Assembly: GCF_000019965.1 (NCBI RefSeq)
Contig: NC_010571.1
Span: 4,845,001-4,909,000, forward strand
Direction of reading: 5' to 3'
DNA length: 64,000 nt
Source of the DNA: Opitutus terrae PB90-1
GTDB lineage: Bacteria; Verrucomicrobiota; Verrucomicrobiia; Opitutales; Opitutaceae
In this document: positions 1 to 9,720 of the stretch, piece after piece
How positions within the stretch are numbered: position 1 is the stretch's first letter
Layout: the number at the start of each line of letters is the position of its first letter
Notes under the pieces: generated by a model
The model's input: only the letters and a program-made list of their open reading frames with translations
Told to the model about the DNA's origin: nothing
Databases searched by the model: none
Position numbers and translations under genes: made by a program

Positions 1-1
1 C

Positions 2-1021
2 GTCGCCGTCTCGCGCCGGCTCAGCGTCAACAAGGTCAAGAGCGGCACCCTGCCCGGCATCGATCTCAGCCGTCCCTACGTGGCCGCGACTCCGATCTGG
101 GACTCGAATCTTTACGCGAACAACGTCGGCAACTTCACCAACTGGCAGGCCTACGTGAACGAGCGGCTCGGGTTCCTCGATGACCGCGTCCAGGCGACCG
201 GCGGCATCCTGCACTACGACACTTACACCTACGCGCGCAACGCCATCAACGCCACCAACGCCCCCAGCATCCTCGACGATGCGAAGAACGTCTGGATGGC
301 CAGCTTGCTGGTGAAGGTGCAACCCAACGCGTCGGTCTACTACAGCCACTCGACCAATTCCTCGCCCGTCATCGCCAACAACCAGCCGCTGTGGCGCGAC
401 GGCGTGCAGGACGAGGTCGGCTTCAAGACCGAGTGGTTCAACCAGCGGCTCGCGTTCAACGCCGCCTATTTCGAGATCTCGCAGACCAACGTCACGACGC
501 CCAATCCCGAACGGCAGACGAACCCAAGCGCGCCGGAGCAGATCGTGCAGGATCTGAACAATCACGGCTACGAGTTCGAACTCACCGGCGGCATCACCAA
601 CAACCTGTCGGTGCTCGCCGCCTATTCGCAGCTGAAGATGCGCGACTCGCTCGGCCGCCACGTGCGCGCCGTCGCGGATCGCAATGCCTCGATCTTGTTG
701 AACTACCGGTTTACCGAGGGCGCGCCAAAGGGCCTGTCGCTGAGCCTCGGCGTCAGCTACAGCGGCCGTCGCGCCGGCGACGCTCCGCCCGCCTACACGA
801 TCGCGAGCGTCCCCGCCAAAACGAGCTTCTTCCTGAAGCCGTATTACGTGACGAACTTCAGCGCGTCCTACACCTGGCACGATTACGTCTTCCGACTCTA
901 CGTCGACAACGTGCTCGATGATAGCGGCTACATCCAGCAGGCCGGCGGGCGCGTGTCCGGCACCGGTATCACCACCGCTCCCGGGATGAACGTGAAGTTC
1001 TCCACGACCTGGAACTTTTAG
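2..1021 (+). CDS. TonB-dependent outer-membrane receptor, C-terminal part (5' truncated by window edge)
   Basis: The reading frame is open from the first bases of the window, so the start lies upstream and only about the last 339 residues are present. They look like the C-terminal beta-barrel strands of a TonB-dependent receptor: alternating aromatic and polar segments, a VYYSHSTNSSP-type strand, an 'RLYVDNVLDD' penultimate strand and a terminal Phe in '..STTWNF', the usual outer-membrane sorting end. Such receptors import substrates too large or scarce for porins, using energy from TonB. The substrate cannot be told from this part. A strong intrinsic terminator follows 24 bases after the stop, so this gene ends its transcription unit. 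Confidence 0.85.
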   Translation, partial: VAVSRRLSVNKVKSGTLPGIDLSRPYVAATPIWDSNLYANNVGNFTNWQAYVNERLGFLDDRVQATGGILHYDTYTYARNAINATNAPSILDDAKNVWMASLLVKVQPNASVYYSHSTNSSPVIANNQPLWRDGVQDEVGFKTEWFNQRLAFNAAYFEISQTNVTTPNPERQTNPSAPEQIVQDLNNHGYEFELTGGITNNLSVLAAYSQLKMRDSLGRHVRAVADRNASILLNYRFTEGAPKGLSLSLGVSYSGRRAGDAPPAYTIASVPAKTSFFLKPYYVTNFSASYTWHDYVFRLYVDNVLDDSGYIQQAGGRVSGTGITTAPGMNVKFSTTWNF

Positions 1022-1045
1022 TTGGACTGGTAACTAGGGGTAAAC

Positions 1046-1077
1046 GTAGCGCGGGCCGCGGCCCGCGCTACTTTTTT
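1046..1077 (+). terminator. Intrinsic terminator of the TonB receptor gene
   Basis: A perfect 26-base palindrome (arms GTAGCGCGGGCCG and its complement) is followed directly by six T residues, 24 bases after the receptor stop codon. Its foot is GTAG, the same tetranucleotide that starts many of the dispersed hairpins in this window, so it may be a repeat element put to use as a terminator. Confidence 0.85.
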
Positions 1078-1143
1078 GGTCCACGTTGCCCCGATCGGGC
1101 CGAGTCCGTGGAGACGCGCCGCCCTCGTCGCGTCATTCGCGAT

Positions 1144-1332
1144 GTAGCCGGGCTCGCTGAGCCCGGCCCGATCCACCGAGGTCACCGACCTCGGCTACAT
1201 TGGCCGCCTGCCGCTTGCATGGGAGCGCGGCCGTCCCGGCCGCATGCATTGGTTGTAGGCCCGCTCGCTGAGCGGCCGCGCTCCCGGGCGCCCTGCCGCT
1301 GATCAATGGAGCCGCGACGCCCTCGTCGCGGC
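1144..1332. repeat. Cluster of REP-like hairpins (GTAG and GGAG feet)
   Basis: Most of the gap between the receptor and asnS is hairpins. A GTAG-footed hairpin (1144-1167) is followed by one in inverted orientation ending in CTAC (1175-1198), then a GGAG-footed hairpin (1222-1243), a GTAG-footed one (from 1255) and another GGAG-footed one (1308-1332, core GCGACGCCCTCGTCGC). The stretch from about 1195 to 1347 is repeated in diverged form at 3640-3781, with many differences in the arms being compensatory. The paired arrangement resembles BIMEs of enterobacteria. Confidence 0.7.
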
Positions 1333-1354
1333 TTTTCGTGCTTCGAATTTCCGT

Positions 1355-2743
1355 TCAGAACGCTGCATTCCCCGGCGTCCGCGCGAACGGGATCACATCG
1401 CGGATATTCGGCACTCCTGTGACGAACATCAGCATCCGCTCGAACCCGAGCCCAAACCCCGCGTGCGGCACGGTACCGTAGCGGCGCAGATCGAGATACC
1501 ACCCGTAGTCCTTCGGATCGACTCCGTGCCGGCGCATGTTCGCTTCGAGCACGTCGAGCCGCTCTTCACGCTGACTGCCGCCGACGATTTCGCCGATCCC
1601 CGGCACCAGCACGTCCATCGCCGTCACCGTTTTGTCGTCGTCGTTCAGCCGCATGTAGAACGGCTTTATCTCCTTCGGATAGTTGTAGACCGTCGTCGGA
1701 CATTTGAAGACGACTTCCGTCAGGTAACGCTCGTGCTCCGACTGCAGGTTCGTGCCATACTCGACGGGATACTCGAACTGCTTGCCGCTCTTCTTCAATA
1801 GCTCGATCGCCTCCGTGTAGCTCACGCGCTGAAACGGCCGCTCGAGCACGAAGTCCAGCCGCGCCAGCAGTTCCTTGTCGACGAACTTGGCAAACAGCTC
1901 GAGGTCCTCGGCGCAGTTCGTCCTCACCTCGCGGATCAGCGCCTTCACGAACTCCTCGGCGAGATCCATATTCCCCTGCAGGTCGCAGAACGCCACCTCG
2001 GGCTCGATCATCCAAAACTCATTCGCATGCCGCGAGGTGTTCGAATTCTCCGCCCGGAACGTCGGACCGAAGGTGTAGACCTTCCCCAGCGCGCAGGCGA
2101 AGGCCTCCGCCTCGAGTTGCCCGCTCACCGTGAGATACGTGCGCCGCGCGAAAAAGTCCTTCGCGTCGTCGATCAAGCCATCCTCGCGCTTCGGCGGATT
2201 CGCGAGGTCGTGCGTTGTCACCCGGAACAATTCGCCCGCCCCTTCGCAATCGCTGCCGGTGATGATCGGCGTGTGCACGTAGACGAATCCGCGCTCCTGG
2301 AAAAACCGGTGGATCGCAAACGCCAGCCGACTCCGCGTCCGGAACACCGCGCCGAACAGGTTCGACCGTGGCCGCAGGTGCGCGATCTCGCGCAGAAACT
2401 CCGGTGTGTGTCCTTTCTTCTGCAGTGGATAAGTCGCATCCGCCGTGCCGATCACGGTCACATCCTCCGCCGTGACCTCCCACTTTTGCCCCTGGCCCTG
2501 CGACGGCACCAGCTTACCGCGGACGGTCACGGACGCCCCGGTGGTCAGGTGTTGCACGTCCGTGTAGTTGGCCAGCGTCGCCGGCGCGATCACCTGCAGG
2601 TTTTTCAGGCACGAGCCGTCGTTGAGTTCGAGGAACGAAAACGTCTTGGCGTCACGCCGGGTCCGCACCCAGCCGTGAACGAGGATGGTGTCTTGGGCGG
2701 ACTCGCTGTGGAGCGCGTCCTTGACCGTGGTCGGTTTAAGCAT
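1355..2743 (-). CDS. asnS: Asparaginyl-tRNA synthetase
   Basis: A 462-residue protein, close to the usual length of AsnRS (about 466). It charges tRNA-Asn with asparagine using ATP in the cytoplasm. The N-terminal OB-fold anticodon-binding domain is visible ('[20 protein letters not shown]', residues about 18-40), followed by a class II catalytic core with motif 2 region '[20 protein letters not shown]' and motif 3 '[10 protein letters not shown]' near the C-terminus. The latter and the overall pattern separate it from AspRS. I chose the ATG at 2743; the open frame continues upstream but only through sequence antisense to thrH. It is transcribed away from thrH, so the 225-base gap between them should hold both promoters. 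Confidence 0.95.
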   Translation of the reverse strand: MLKPTTVKDALHSESAQDTILVHGWVRTRRDAKTFSFLELNDGSCLKNLQVIAPATLANYTDVQHLTTGASVTVRGKLVPSQGQGQKWEVTAEDVTVIGTADATYPLQKKGHTPEFLREIAHLRPRSNLFGAVFRTRSRLAFAIHRFFQERGFVYVHTPIITGSDCEGAGELFRVTTHDLANPPKREDGLIDDAKDFFARRTYLTVSGQLEAEAFACALGKVYTFGPTFRAENSNTSRHANEFWMIEPEVAFCDLQGNMDLAEEFVKALIREVRTNCAEDLELFAKFVDKELLARLDFVLERPFQRVSYTEAIELLKKSGKQFEYPVEYGTNLQSEHERYLTEVVFKCPTTVYNYPKEIKPFYMRLNDDDKTVTAMDVLVPGIGEIVGGSQREERLDVLEANMRRHGVDPKDYGWYLDLRRYGTVPHAGFGLGFERMLMFVTGVPNIRDVIPFARTPGNAAF

Positions 2744-2968
2744 GCTGCGATGCAAACGCCCGCGCCCCCGCCCGCAAAGAAATTCTGGCCGACGTGAGCC
2801 CGGCGTCCCCACCGGGCTTCGCTTTCGTGGGGGCGCAGTCTTGCTGCGCCCGCGCCACTCCGTTTCGGTGATTCGGATTCGGGCTTCGGATTTCGAATTT
2901 CGCGCCGCTTCGCCGGGCTCTCCCGGCTTGCCTCGCGGCGCGAAGCTCTGGTTCACTCCGCCTCCCCC
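2744..2968. other. Divergent intergenic region with hairpins and TTCGG heptamers
   Basis: Between asnS and thrH there are two hairpins: GAGCCCGGCGTCC..CCGGGCTT (2796-2820) and GGGGCGCAGTCTTGCTGCGCCC (about 2829-2850). A short run of TTCGG-type units with a 6-7 base period follows (about 2866-2910). No clear promoter boxes are seen. Confidence 0.45.
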
Positions 2969-3571
2969 GTGAAACAAAGCATCGTCACCCTCGACATGGA
3001 AGGCGTTCTCACGCCCGAGATTTGGATCGCTGTCGCCGAACGCACCGGCATCCCCGAACTGCGTCGCACGACCCGTGACGAACCCGACTACGACAAACTC
3101 ATGCTCTACCGGATCGACATACTCGACCGGCACGGAATTACCCTCTCCAAGATTCAAGAGGTCATCGGCACCCTGCAACCACTCACCGGTGCCGTCGACT
3201 TCCTCAATGCGCTTCGCGGCCGCGTGCAATTCCTCATCCTTTCCGACACGTTTGAGCAATTCGCCGTGCCGCTGCTGCGCCAGCTTGGCTGGCCAACCTT
3301 GTTCTGCCACCGGCTCGTGGTGCAGAACGACCGGATCACCGGCTACCAGCTGCGCATGCCGGACCAGAAGAAACAGGCCGTGCAGGCGCTGCAGTCGCTC
3401 CGCTACAATGTCATCGCGGCCGGCGATTCGTTCAACGACACGTCCATGCTCTGCCAGGCCGACAGCGGGATCCTCTTCCACGCACCGGAGAACGTGATCA
3501 AGCAGTTTCCGCAGCTCCCGGCCGTCCACGACTACGCCGACCTACTGAAGCTGATCGAGTCCCGCCTGTAG
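2969..3571 (+). CDS. thrH: ThrH-type phosphoserine phosphatase / homoserine phosphotransferase
   Basis: A 200-residue HAD-superfamily protein. Motif I is '[11 protein letters not shown]' (nucleophile Asp9, with the ME following it that is typical of ThrH rather than SerB), motif II is '[10 protein letters not shown]' and motif IV is '[12 protein letters not shown]'. ThrH dephosphorylates phosphoserine and can pass the phosphate to homoserine, linking serine and threonine synthesis. Length matches the family (about 200-205). The start is a GTG at 2969; no in-frame ATG is available close by. It is a single gene divergent from asnS. Confidence 0.9.
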   Translation: MKQSIVTLDMEGVLTPEIWIAVAERTGIPELRRTTRDEPDYDKLMLYRIDILDRHGITLSKIQEVIGTLQPLTGAVDFLNALRGRVQFLILSDTFEQFAVPLLRQLGWPTLFCHRLVVQNDRITGYQLRMPDQKKQAVQALQSLRYNVIAAGDSFNDTSMLCQADSGILFHAPENVIKQFPQLPAVHDYADLLKLIESRL

Positions 3572-3661
3572 GGTAGCAGTCTTGCTGCACCTTCGTCCAT
3601 CCTGGAGACGCACGGTCGTAGTCAGCACCCTCGGCTAGATTAGGCGCACGCCGCTTGCGTG

Positions 3662-3769
3662 GGAGCGCGGGCGTCTCGCCCGCTCCGGTCCAAACTGCGG
3701 GCAAGATGACCGCGCTCCCGGGTGCCCTGCTGCGGCTGAGCAATGGAGCCGCGACGCCCTCGTCGCGGC
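3662..3769. repeat. REP-like hairpin pair, second copy of the 1.2-kb cluster
   Basis: GGAG-footed hairpins at 3662-3686 and 3745-3769 lie in the same order and spacing as those at 1222-1332, and the sequence between ('CGCGCTCCCGGGYGCCCTG') is almost the same. The first hairpin's arms differ (GGCC versus GGGC) but remain self-complementary. The last hairpin is identical to the copy ending at 1332. Confidence 0.7.
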
Positions 3770-3793
3770 TTTCGTGCTTCGGTTTTCCTTCGG

Positions 3794-6787
3794 CTATATT
3801 CCCCACACTCTCAGCGCCCACGCCCCCGTACTCGGTTTCACAATCACCGCTCCGGCCACCGTCGATCCGATCTTCGCCGGCTTCGTCTCGCCGTTCTTCG
3901 GATCAAACCACACGCCGCGCGTCGCACCACCGTCGCTTTTGTCAATCGCGCGATCGAGCCGGATGCTTTCTCCCGCCAAGGAATAAATCAGCACGTTCTC
4001 GCCGCGGTCGTCGGCCAGACACCAGGCCGTGTCCGGTTCCGCCACCCAGCCATCGCGCGGCGCCATCCGCATCAGCACGGCCGAGAGTTCGTCGCGCACC
4101 CAGCGATTAAACGCCGCATCGTCGCGCGCTCCGCCCTGCGATTGTCCCGCCGATGGATTCCGCATCAGCGCCTGCGCACCGCCCGCCATCAATACCGGAA
4201 TCGGCCCACAGCCGCCGTGCCACGCCACGATGGGTTTTTGCGGAAACCGGTCGCGATATTCCCGCACCGCGCGATACACGGCCAGCGGCGTGGTGTCCGG
4301 TGGCGTGTCGACGCCTTTGCCGAACAACACCGTGTTCTGCTCGCGAAACGCGAGGTTCACGTCTCCGCGCGGCGCCCACAGCGTCCCATCCGGCTGCCGC
4401 TGCCAGTAGCGCATATCAATCACGTCGATCTGCCGCGCGCGTACCGGATCCGCCAGGATCGCATCCGTGATGTCCTTGCTCGTGATCAGCTCGATCGTCA
4501 CCGACCGCCCGTGTTCGCGTTCCCACTCGGCCACGGTGTCGAGGAAGAACTCCTGGAACGCCAGCGGCCCCGCGAACTGAAACGCCAATGAAAGCACCAC
4601 GTTAGGCTGATCACCGAGTTGATCCAGCGTGTGAAAAATGTAAGCGCGGTGCAGCGCGCGTCGACCCGGGTGGTCCACGTTGTAGATCACGTCCGACCGG
4701 TGCACCGTCTCCTTCGGATCCAGCTTCACCGGCTCGGGCAGCCCGATGTCGTTGATGCAGTTCGCCGTCCGCCATGGGTATTCCACGTAGTGCGCAAACG
4801 TCTCGAGGATGTTGTGCGTGTTGTAGAGGTTGTAGTGCAGCACGAGCCCGTGCTCGCCGCACACCCGCGCGAACTCGCGCATCCGGCCAAAATACCACGG
4901 ATTGAATCGCGCCAGATCGTACTTGCTCAACCCATCCCACGCCACGCCCTGCCCGCTGCGCGCCCACGGCAGCTCGTAAAACGGCGCCCAGACGTTCCCG
5001 TCGGCCCGCGGAATTTTCAGGTGATCATCGCGCCGCCGGTCATACCACAGCCCCGGCCCGCCGGTGTAGAACGGCATGTCGCGCTCGATCATGTCGGCCG
5101 CGAGTTGCTCCAGATCTTCGGTGAGCCCGCGGCCGATCCGGCCCGGCATGAACCGGGTCACGCTCCGCCCGCTCGTCTCCGCCGCAATCGCTGGCGACTG
5201 CTGCCCTTTCCACCACGCCGAATTGAATTGCCCGCCCCACACCACGCGGCCGTCCACCACGAACCGTCCACCCACGATCTCCAGCGGGTGCACCGGCTTG
5301 GGCGCTTCCGGCGTCGGCTCAAACTGTAACTCCGACACCTCCGCGAGGTGGAGCGCGTTGCCCTCAACGCGCTGGTTCGGCGCAGCCCGCGTAGCCGCAT
5401 TACCCCGCCGCTTCGCGAGCTGACTCGCATACAGCGATTCCTCCGCCGTACGCTCGACCACCGGCGCGCCGTCCGGTCCCTGCACCTCGATCGCTTCAGC
5501 CCGACAATTCCACACGACAGAATTCCCTGCCGTCCAGCCGCCGCCCTGCGTACGCTGCATCTCCCGCGTTAGCCGCAGCGCCGCGCCTTCGATCGTCACG
5601 CGTTCGAACAACGTTCCCGCGTTCCAGCTTTCATACGCGCCGCTCGCACCTTTCGCCTCGCGCGCCACGCAGTCCAAAAAAACGTTCGGCCCCGCCGCGC
5701 AGAACCCCAGCCCGAACCCATTCACGCTCTGCTCGGCCGCGCAGCGCTGCACGAGCACCTGCTGGCCTTCCACATAAAAACTCAACCGCCGATAGCCGCC
5801 GATCTCCGACACCGGCTGCTCACTCCGGCAGTCCTCCACCGTCACGCGCCGCGCCCGCGGCCCCACGCGCACCGCCGAGCTCACGAAGTGCCGCGCTGTC
5901 ACCTTGCGCACCCACGCGTCCTCCGCGCTATCGATCGCCACCGCGATCCATGAATGCTCCTCATCCAGCGGCCGGTCCGCCGCAAACTCGCTCTCCAGCA
6001 CGAGCTGCTCGATCCCGACGTGTCGGACGATTCGCGCATCCGTCACCTTGGCCACCGAGCCACCGCCAAACCGCTGTTCCAGCGCCGCCGTGATCGGCGC
6101 GTTGAGCTCGAGCTCCTTCGCCGGCACGTCGATCGCCACGATCGTCCGATCCCACACCAGATTGCGCGAACCCGGTTTCCAGTGCGTCCGGTCCGCGACG
6201 AAATTTCCCTTGTCCGTGTTCATTCCGAGCGCCGCGATCCACTCCGCCGTACTCGGCCGTTCCACCACCACGCGATCGCCCGTCGCAAATCCGGTCACGT
6301 CATCCACGCGCAACCGCCGCGCACCCACCGCCGCATCCGCCATCACCGGCACGGCCCGCGCCGTAGCCGGCGCGCCTTGGTGACCAACCTGGATCAACGT
6401 TCGCCGCCCAACCCCCGTCGCGAGGACGACACTCGGTGACTGCGGATCGGTGCTTCCGCGCAGCACGACGCCATCCGCGCGCAGTTGCAGCGATCCGGAG
6501 ACGCGGAAGCGTCCTGGCTCCAGCAGGACCGCTCCGCGCCCACCATCGCCGCGCGCCGGCAACGCGCCGACATGATCGATCGCCGCCTGCAGCAGCGCGG
6601 TGTCATCGCCGCCGCTCGGTTTTACGCGCACCACTGACGGCACCTCTGGAATCGCGCCGTCGCCCCCGCGATAGCCTGCATGCGAAAAATCGATGGGCGG
6701 CAGCGTCGGTTCCTCCACGGCCGCCCGCAAACTCGCCGCGCCCATCGCGAGCCAAACTCCGCAAACCAACAGGCGTAATCGGATCAT
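3794..6787 (-). CDS. Exported two-domain protein: parallel beta-helix plus TIM-barrel hydrolase-like domain
   Basis: A 997-residue protein with a clear signal peptide (MIRLRLLVCGVWLAMGAASLRA, cleavage near residue 22). Residues about 50-470 look like a right-handed parallel beta-helix of the pectate-lyase kind: 'DDTALLQAAIDHV' at its start, then repeated short turns with 'VTVEDCRS..', 'VLVQRCAAEQ..' and 'VFLDCVAREA'. Residues about 480-990 resemble a glycoside-hydrolase TIM barrel ('FVVDGRVVWGG', 'HYNLYNTHNILETF', 'VDHPGRRALHRAYIFHTLDQ', 'VVLSLAFQFAGP'). This layout matches what I know as DUF6298 proteins, inferred from memory. A role in breaking down plant or algal polysaccharide outside the cytoplasm is likely but not shown. 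A GGAG-footed hairpin of the dispersed repeat family lies inside the gene at 5350-5373. Confidence 0.7.
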   Translation of the reverse strand: MIRLRLLVCGVWLAMGAASLRAAVEEPTLPPIDFSHAGYRGGDGAIPEVPSVVRVKPSGGDDTALLQAAIDHVGALPARGDGGRGAVLLEPGRFRVSGSLQLRADGVVLRGSTDPQSPSVVLATGVGRRTLIQVGHQGAPATARAVPVMADAAVGARRLRVDDVTGFATGDRVVVERPSTAEWIAALGMNTDKGNFVADRTHWKPGSRNLVWDRTIVAIDVPAKELELNAPITAALEQRFGGGSVAKVTDARIVRHVGIEQLVLESEFAADRPLDEEHSWIAVAIDSAEDAWVRKVTARHFVSSAVRVGPRARRVTVEDCRSEQPVSEIGGYRRLSFYVEGQQVLVQRCAAEQSVNGFGLGFCAAGPNVFLDCVAREAKGASGAYESWNAGTLFERVTIEGAALRLTREMQRTQGGGWTAGNSVVWNCRAEAIEVQGPDGAPVVERTAEESLYASQLAKRRGNAATRAAPNQRVEGNALHLAEVSELQFEPTPEAPKPVHPLEIVGGRFVVDGRVVWGGQFNSAWWKGQQSPAIAAETSGRSVTRFMPGRIGRGLTEDLEQLAADMIERDMPFYTGGPGLWYDRRRDDHLKIPRADGNVWAPFYELPWARSGQGVAWDGLSKYDLARFNPWYFGRMREFARVCGEHGLVLHYNLYNTHNILETFAHYVEYPWRTANCINDIGLPEPVKLDPKETVHRSDVIYNVDHPGRRALHRAYIFHTLDQLGDQPNVVLSLAFQFAGPLAFQEFFLDTVAEWEREHGRSVTIELITSKDITDAILADPVRARQIDVIDMRYWQRQPDGTLWAPRGDVNLAFREQNTVLFGKGVDTPPDTTPLAVYRAVREYRDRFPQKPIVAWHGGCGPIPVLMAGGAQALMRNPSAGQSQGGARDDAAFNRWVRDELSAVLMRMAPRDGWVAEPDTAWCLADDRGENVLIYSLAGESIRLDRAIDKSDGGATRGVWFDPKNGETKPAKIGSTVAGAVIVKPSTGAWALRVWGI
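5350..5373. repeat. GGAG-footed REP-like hairpin inside a coding sequence
   Basis: GGAGCGCGTT-GCCCTC-AACGCGCT keeps the foot and the GCCCTC loop of the intergenic GGAG hairpins with a different arm. A copy with almost the same arm is at 63675-63698. In the protein it is read as the stretch around 'NQRVEGNALHLAEV', between the two domains. Confidence 0.55.
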
Positions 6788-6926
6788 CTCGCCACGCTAC
6801 AGTCCGACGCCATCGCGGCCACCTCGAAGTCGGCGAACCGTCCACGTCCGCCCGCATCTCCCGGCCCATTGTTCGTAATACGAACATTGGTCCGCCGCCT
6901 ATCGGTGGTCGCTGATCTCCGTTTGA

Positions 6927-7895
6927 TCACTCCTCGTCCGGCGCGCCGCCGCCCGATGCAACGATGTCCTCCTGCTTCACCTTCTCCACGTTGAACCGCT
7001 CCACCTTCGTCCGGATCGTCTTCAGCAGATCGTCCAGCTCCGGCAACTCCTTCATGAACCGCAGGGGATTGGCGCGCGCGACCACGAAGCTCTTCAGATA
7101 CGGGCTGACGAAGCCGCGCGCCTTCAGCTTCTGCACGATCTCGCCGACTTTTTGATCGAGCTCCAACAGCATCGCCGCATGCCGCTCATGGCCTTTCAGC
7201 GCCTGTGCGAGCGCCACGTCGGAAAACGCCGTCAACCGCCGGACAAACGAGTGATAAACGCCGCCGCTGAAGCGCGCGTTCTGCTCGTAGCAAAGCCCCA
7301 TGATGATGAACGAGGGCTCCTCGAAATAGTAGCCGCATTCCTTTTCGGACTTGTCCACGCGCTCTTCCATCAAGTGCCGGGAGATGCGCAGCACCTCGAG
7401 CGACTTGTCCTTCAGGTTGTGCGCTTTTTCCGTATTCAACGCCAGGATCTGCCACGCCACCTCGCGCTTCGGCACCACCAGCGCCGTGATCGACTTCGCC
7501 CCGAGCCGCCGCATCGCCGCCAGTCGATGACCACCGTTCGGCGTCCAGAATCCGCTCGGCGCCCTGATGGCGATGATCGGATCGAGGAAAATGCCCGTGC
7601 GATCGAGCACGTCGGCGAGCCGTTTGTGATGCGCATCCGACACGTCGCGCTGAAAGGGCGTCGGCTCGACCTTCTCCAGCGGCAGCACCGCGACGAGCAG
7701 CGGCTGCCCGCCGAGCGGATCCAGATACTGCCCGGCTACCACGCCGCCGCAGCGCTCCACCGCCTCCTTGGCGGCCAGGCACTCGCCGGAGAGTTCCGGG
7801 AGCACCGTGTCCGACGGCACCGCACCACGCGTGCCCGCCTTCGCCTTCCGGGGGCGCTTCCGCGCCGGCATTCGCCTCATTGTCGCTTTCGCCAT
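6927..7895 (-). CDS. ParB N-terminal-domain protein (ParB/sulfiredoxin superfamily)
   Basis: A 322-residue protein from the ATG at 7895 (a GTG at 7916 would add seven residues). After a basic N-terminus (many Arg and Lys), residues about 60-150 contain a ParB-like fold: 'LPLEKVEPTPFQRDVSDAH' and the signature 'NGGHRLAAMRRLGA', equivalent to the GERR/GxHR nucleotide-binding box. No helix-turn-helix typical of chromosomal ParB is evident and no parA is nearby, so it is probably not the chromosome-partition ParB. Stand-alone proteins of this kind are common in Acidobacteria and Verrucomicrobia; their role is not established. The C-terminus is acidic. Confidence 0.7.
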   Translation of the reverse strand: MAKATMRRMPARKRPRKAKAGTRGAVPSDTVLPELSGECLAAKEAVERCGGVVAGQYLDPLGGQPLLVAVLPLEKVEPTPFQRDVSDAHHKRLADVLDRTGIFLDPIIAIRAPSGFWTPNGGHRLAAMRRLGAKSITALVVPKREVAWQILALNTEKAHNLKDKSLEVLRISRHLMEERVDKSEKECGYYFEEPSFIIMGLCYEQNARFSGGVYHSFVRRLTAFSDVALAQALKGHERHAAMLLELDQKVGEIVQKLKARGFVSPYLKSFVVARANPLRFMKELPELDDLLKTIRTKVERFNVEKVKQEDIVASGGGAPDEE

Positions 7896-8020
7896 AGGAA
7901 ACCCAGGATAGGCCACACCCCGCGGTCTTCAACCGCGACGGCGATGCTCCTCCACTCCGCAGCGAAACCGCTGCCCGCTGCCGGCCTGTGCGGGATCGCC
8001 GGGCCGCGCCGCAACGGAGA

Positions 8021-9511
8021 TCAAGTCGCGACGGCGGGTCGTGCAATTTCGGCGACGGGCGAGGCGAACGCCTGCGTGAACCTCTCCCGGATCCGGTCTT
8101 CGTCCGGAGCGTGCGCCAGCACGGTCACCTGATCCCAGCCCAGCAGCTGCGTCTCGCCTTTCGGGAGCACGACTTGGTCGCCCCGGGTGATGAGCGTGAT
8201 GACCGCGCCCTCGGGCAGCGCCAGGTCGCGGATCCGCGGACCGGGAGTGTCCTTCGGGCCTGGCAGGTCGATCGTCACCACGTCGTAATCGCTTTTCGCC
8301 ATGGTGATCATTTCGAGACTGAACAGCGCCTTGGGCCGCGCGGGTTGCGACAACCCGAGCCATTTCGCGACCAGGCCGAGCGTCGAACCCTGGATGAGGA
8401 TCGACAGGAGGACGGCGAAGAACACCAGATTGAAGACCCGATTGCCCAGCTCGAGGCCCGCGGCGGCGGGATACGTTGCCAGCACGATCGGCACCGCGCC
8501 GCGCAGCCCGGCCCACGCGGCGAAAATCTTCGGTTTAAGTCCGAGATTCATTCCGACCGTGCCGAGGAAAACGGCAACGGGTCGGGCAATGAACGTCAGC
8601 ACCAGGAACAGCAGCAGCCCCTGAATCCACAAATCCGACCATTCGCTCGGGAAGACGAGTAGCCCCATCAGCACGAACATGCCGATATTGACGATGGTCG
8701 AGAGCGCTTCGGAAAAATTCAGCACCCCCTGCCGGTGCACAAACGGCCGATTGCCCATGACGAACCCTGCCGTGAAGACGGCCAGCATGCCGCTCGCCTG
8801 CGCCAGTTCGGCCAGCCCATAGGTGAGCAGCACCAGTCCGACAAACAGGACGTAGTAGTAGCCCCGGTCCTGTGGCGTAAGCCGGTTGAACAGCCAGATG
8901 GAGATCCGGCCGATCACGTATCCGAAGATGGGACCGGCGCCGAATTTCCAAAAGAAGAGCAGCACGGTGAGGCCGCTGAACTGCTCTCCGGACGCCAGCG
9001 TCGCCACGGCCACGGTGGTCAGCAGGATCGCCATCGGGTCGTTCGCGGCGCTCTCGATCTCCACCGTCGACGACAGCTGCGTCGGCAGCGACTGCCGGCG
9101 CAAAATGGAAAAAATCGCCGCCGCATCCGTGGACGAGATGATCACGGCCAGCAGCATTGAAAGCTCCATCGACCAGCCGAGGACCCAGCGCAGCACGGCG
9201 AAGGTCACCGCTGCGGTCAGCAACACGCCCCAGGTGGCGAGGCCGCCAGCCGGCAGCGCGACGGCGCGGAAATCCGCCCGCTTCGTCACGAACCCGCCGT
9301 GAAAGAGGATGAATACGAGCGCGAGGTTGGCGACCTGGTTCGTGAGCGCCATGTCGTCGAAGTGCCACAATTTCAGCACGTCGCTGCCGAAAAGGATGCC
9401 CGTCCCGAGCGCCACGAGGATGACCGGCACGCTCCAGCGTTCGAGCCAGACGGAGGCAAGCACCACGGCGACCAGCAGAGCGGGAAGAATCAGGTAAAGC
9501 GCAGGCGACAT
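8021..9511 (-). CDS. CPA1-family cation/proton antiporter with TrkA-C domain (NhaP2-like)
   Basis: A 496-residue inner-membrane protein with about twelve hydrophobic segments in residues 1-390. The ion-exchange signature 'SSTDAAAIF' and the following 'VEIESAANDPMAI' carry the Asp pair typical of CPA1 transporters. Residues about 400-480 form a soluble RCK-C (TrkA-C) domain ('VVTIDLPGPKDTPGPRIRDL', 'VITLITRGDQVVLPKGETQL'), as in the K+/H+ antiporter NhaP2 (CvrA), where it senses ligand and gates transport. E. coli NhaP2 is 578 residues; this one is somewhat shorter. Role: potassium or sodium and pH homeostasis. Confidence 0.85.
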   Translation of the reverse strand: MSPALYLILPALLVAVVLASVWLERWSVPVILVALGTGILFGSDVLKLWHFDDMALTNQVANLALVFILFHGGFVTKRADFRAVALPAGGLATWGVLLTAAVTFAVLRWVLGWSMELSMLLAVIISSTDAAAIFSILRRQSLPTQLSSTVEIESAANDPMAILLTTVAVATLASGEQFSGLTVLLFFWKFGAGPIFGYVIGRISIWLFNRLTPQDRGYYYVLFVGLVLLTYGLAELAQASGMLAVFTAGFVMGNRPFVHRQGVLNFSEALSTIVNIGMFVLMGLLVFPSEWSDLWIQGLLLFLVLTFIARPVAVFLGTVGMNLGLKPKIFAAWAGLRGAVPIVLATYPAAAGLELGNRVFNLVFFAVLLSILIQGSTLGLVAKWLGLSQPARPKALFSLEMITMAKSDYDVVTIDLPGPKDTPGPRIRDLALPEGAVITLITRGDQVVLPKGETQLLGWDQVTVLAHAPDEDRIRERFTQAFASPVAEIARPAVAT

Positions 9512-9645
9512 GGGGAAGCTGTGCGCCCAACTGAATGCGCGCGTCCGCCGCGTGCAATTTTACAGTGAAAAAATACGCCTCGCCCGCGTCGGTCGCCGTA
9601 CCGCCGATGGCTCCGCCGCCGAGGCCGAGACCGCGGCGTCCAATA

Positions 9646-9667
9646 GCGGGGCGAGACCTCGCCCCGC
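9646..9667. repeat. Intergenic perfect palindrome
   Basis: GCGGGGCGAGACCTCGCCCCGC is a self-complementary hairpin with a small centre, in the gap between the antiporter and the AhpD-like gene. It has no GTAG foot, so membership of the main repeat family is uncertain. Confidence 0.45.
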
Positions 9668-9720
9668 CGGCTCGCGGCCTGCCGCTTACCCGCGCACGAT
9701 CTGGATCCCGCGCGAACCGA

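Noticed and set aside
2744-3529. A long open frame that would extend AsnS by 262 residues
   Set aside because: The extension is antisense to thrH, with its composition imposed by that gene, and the protein made from the ATG at 2743 already has the full AsnRS length.
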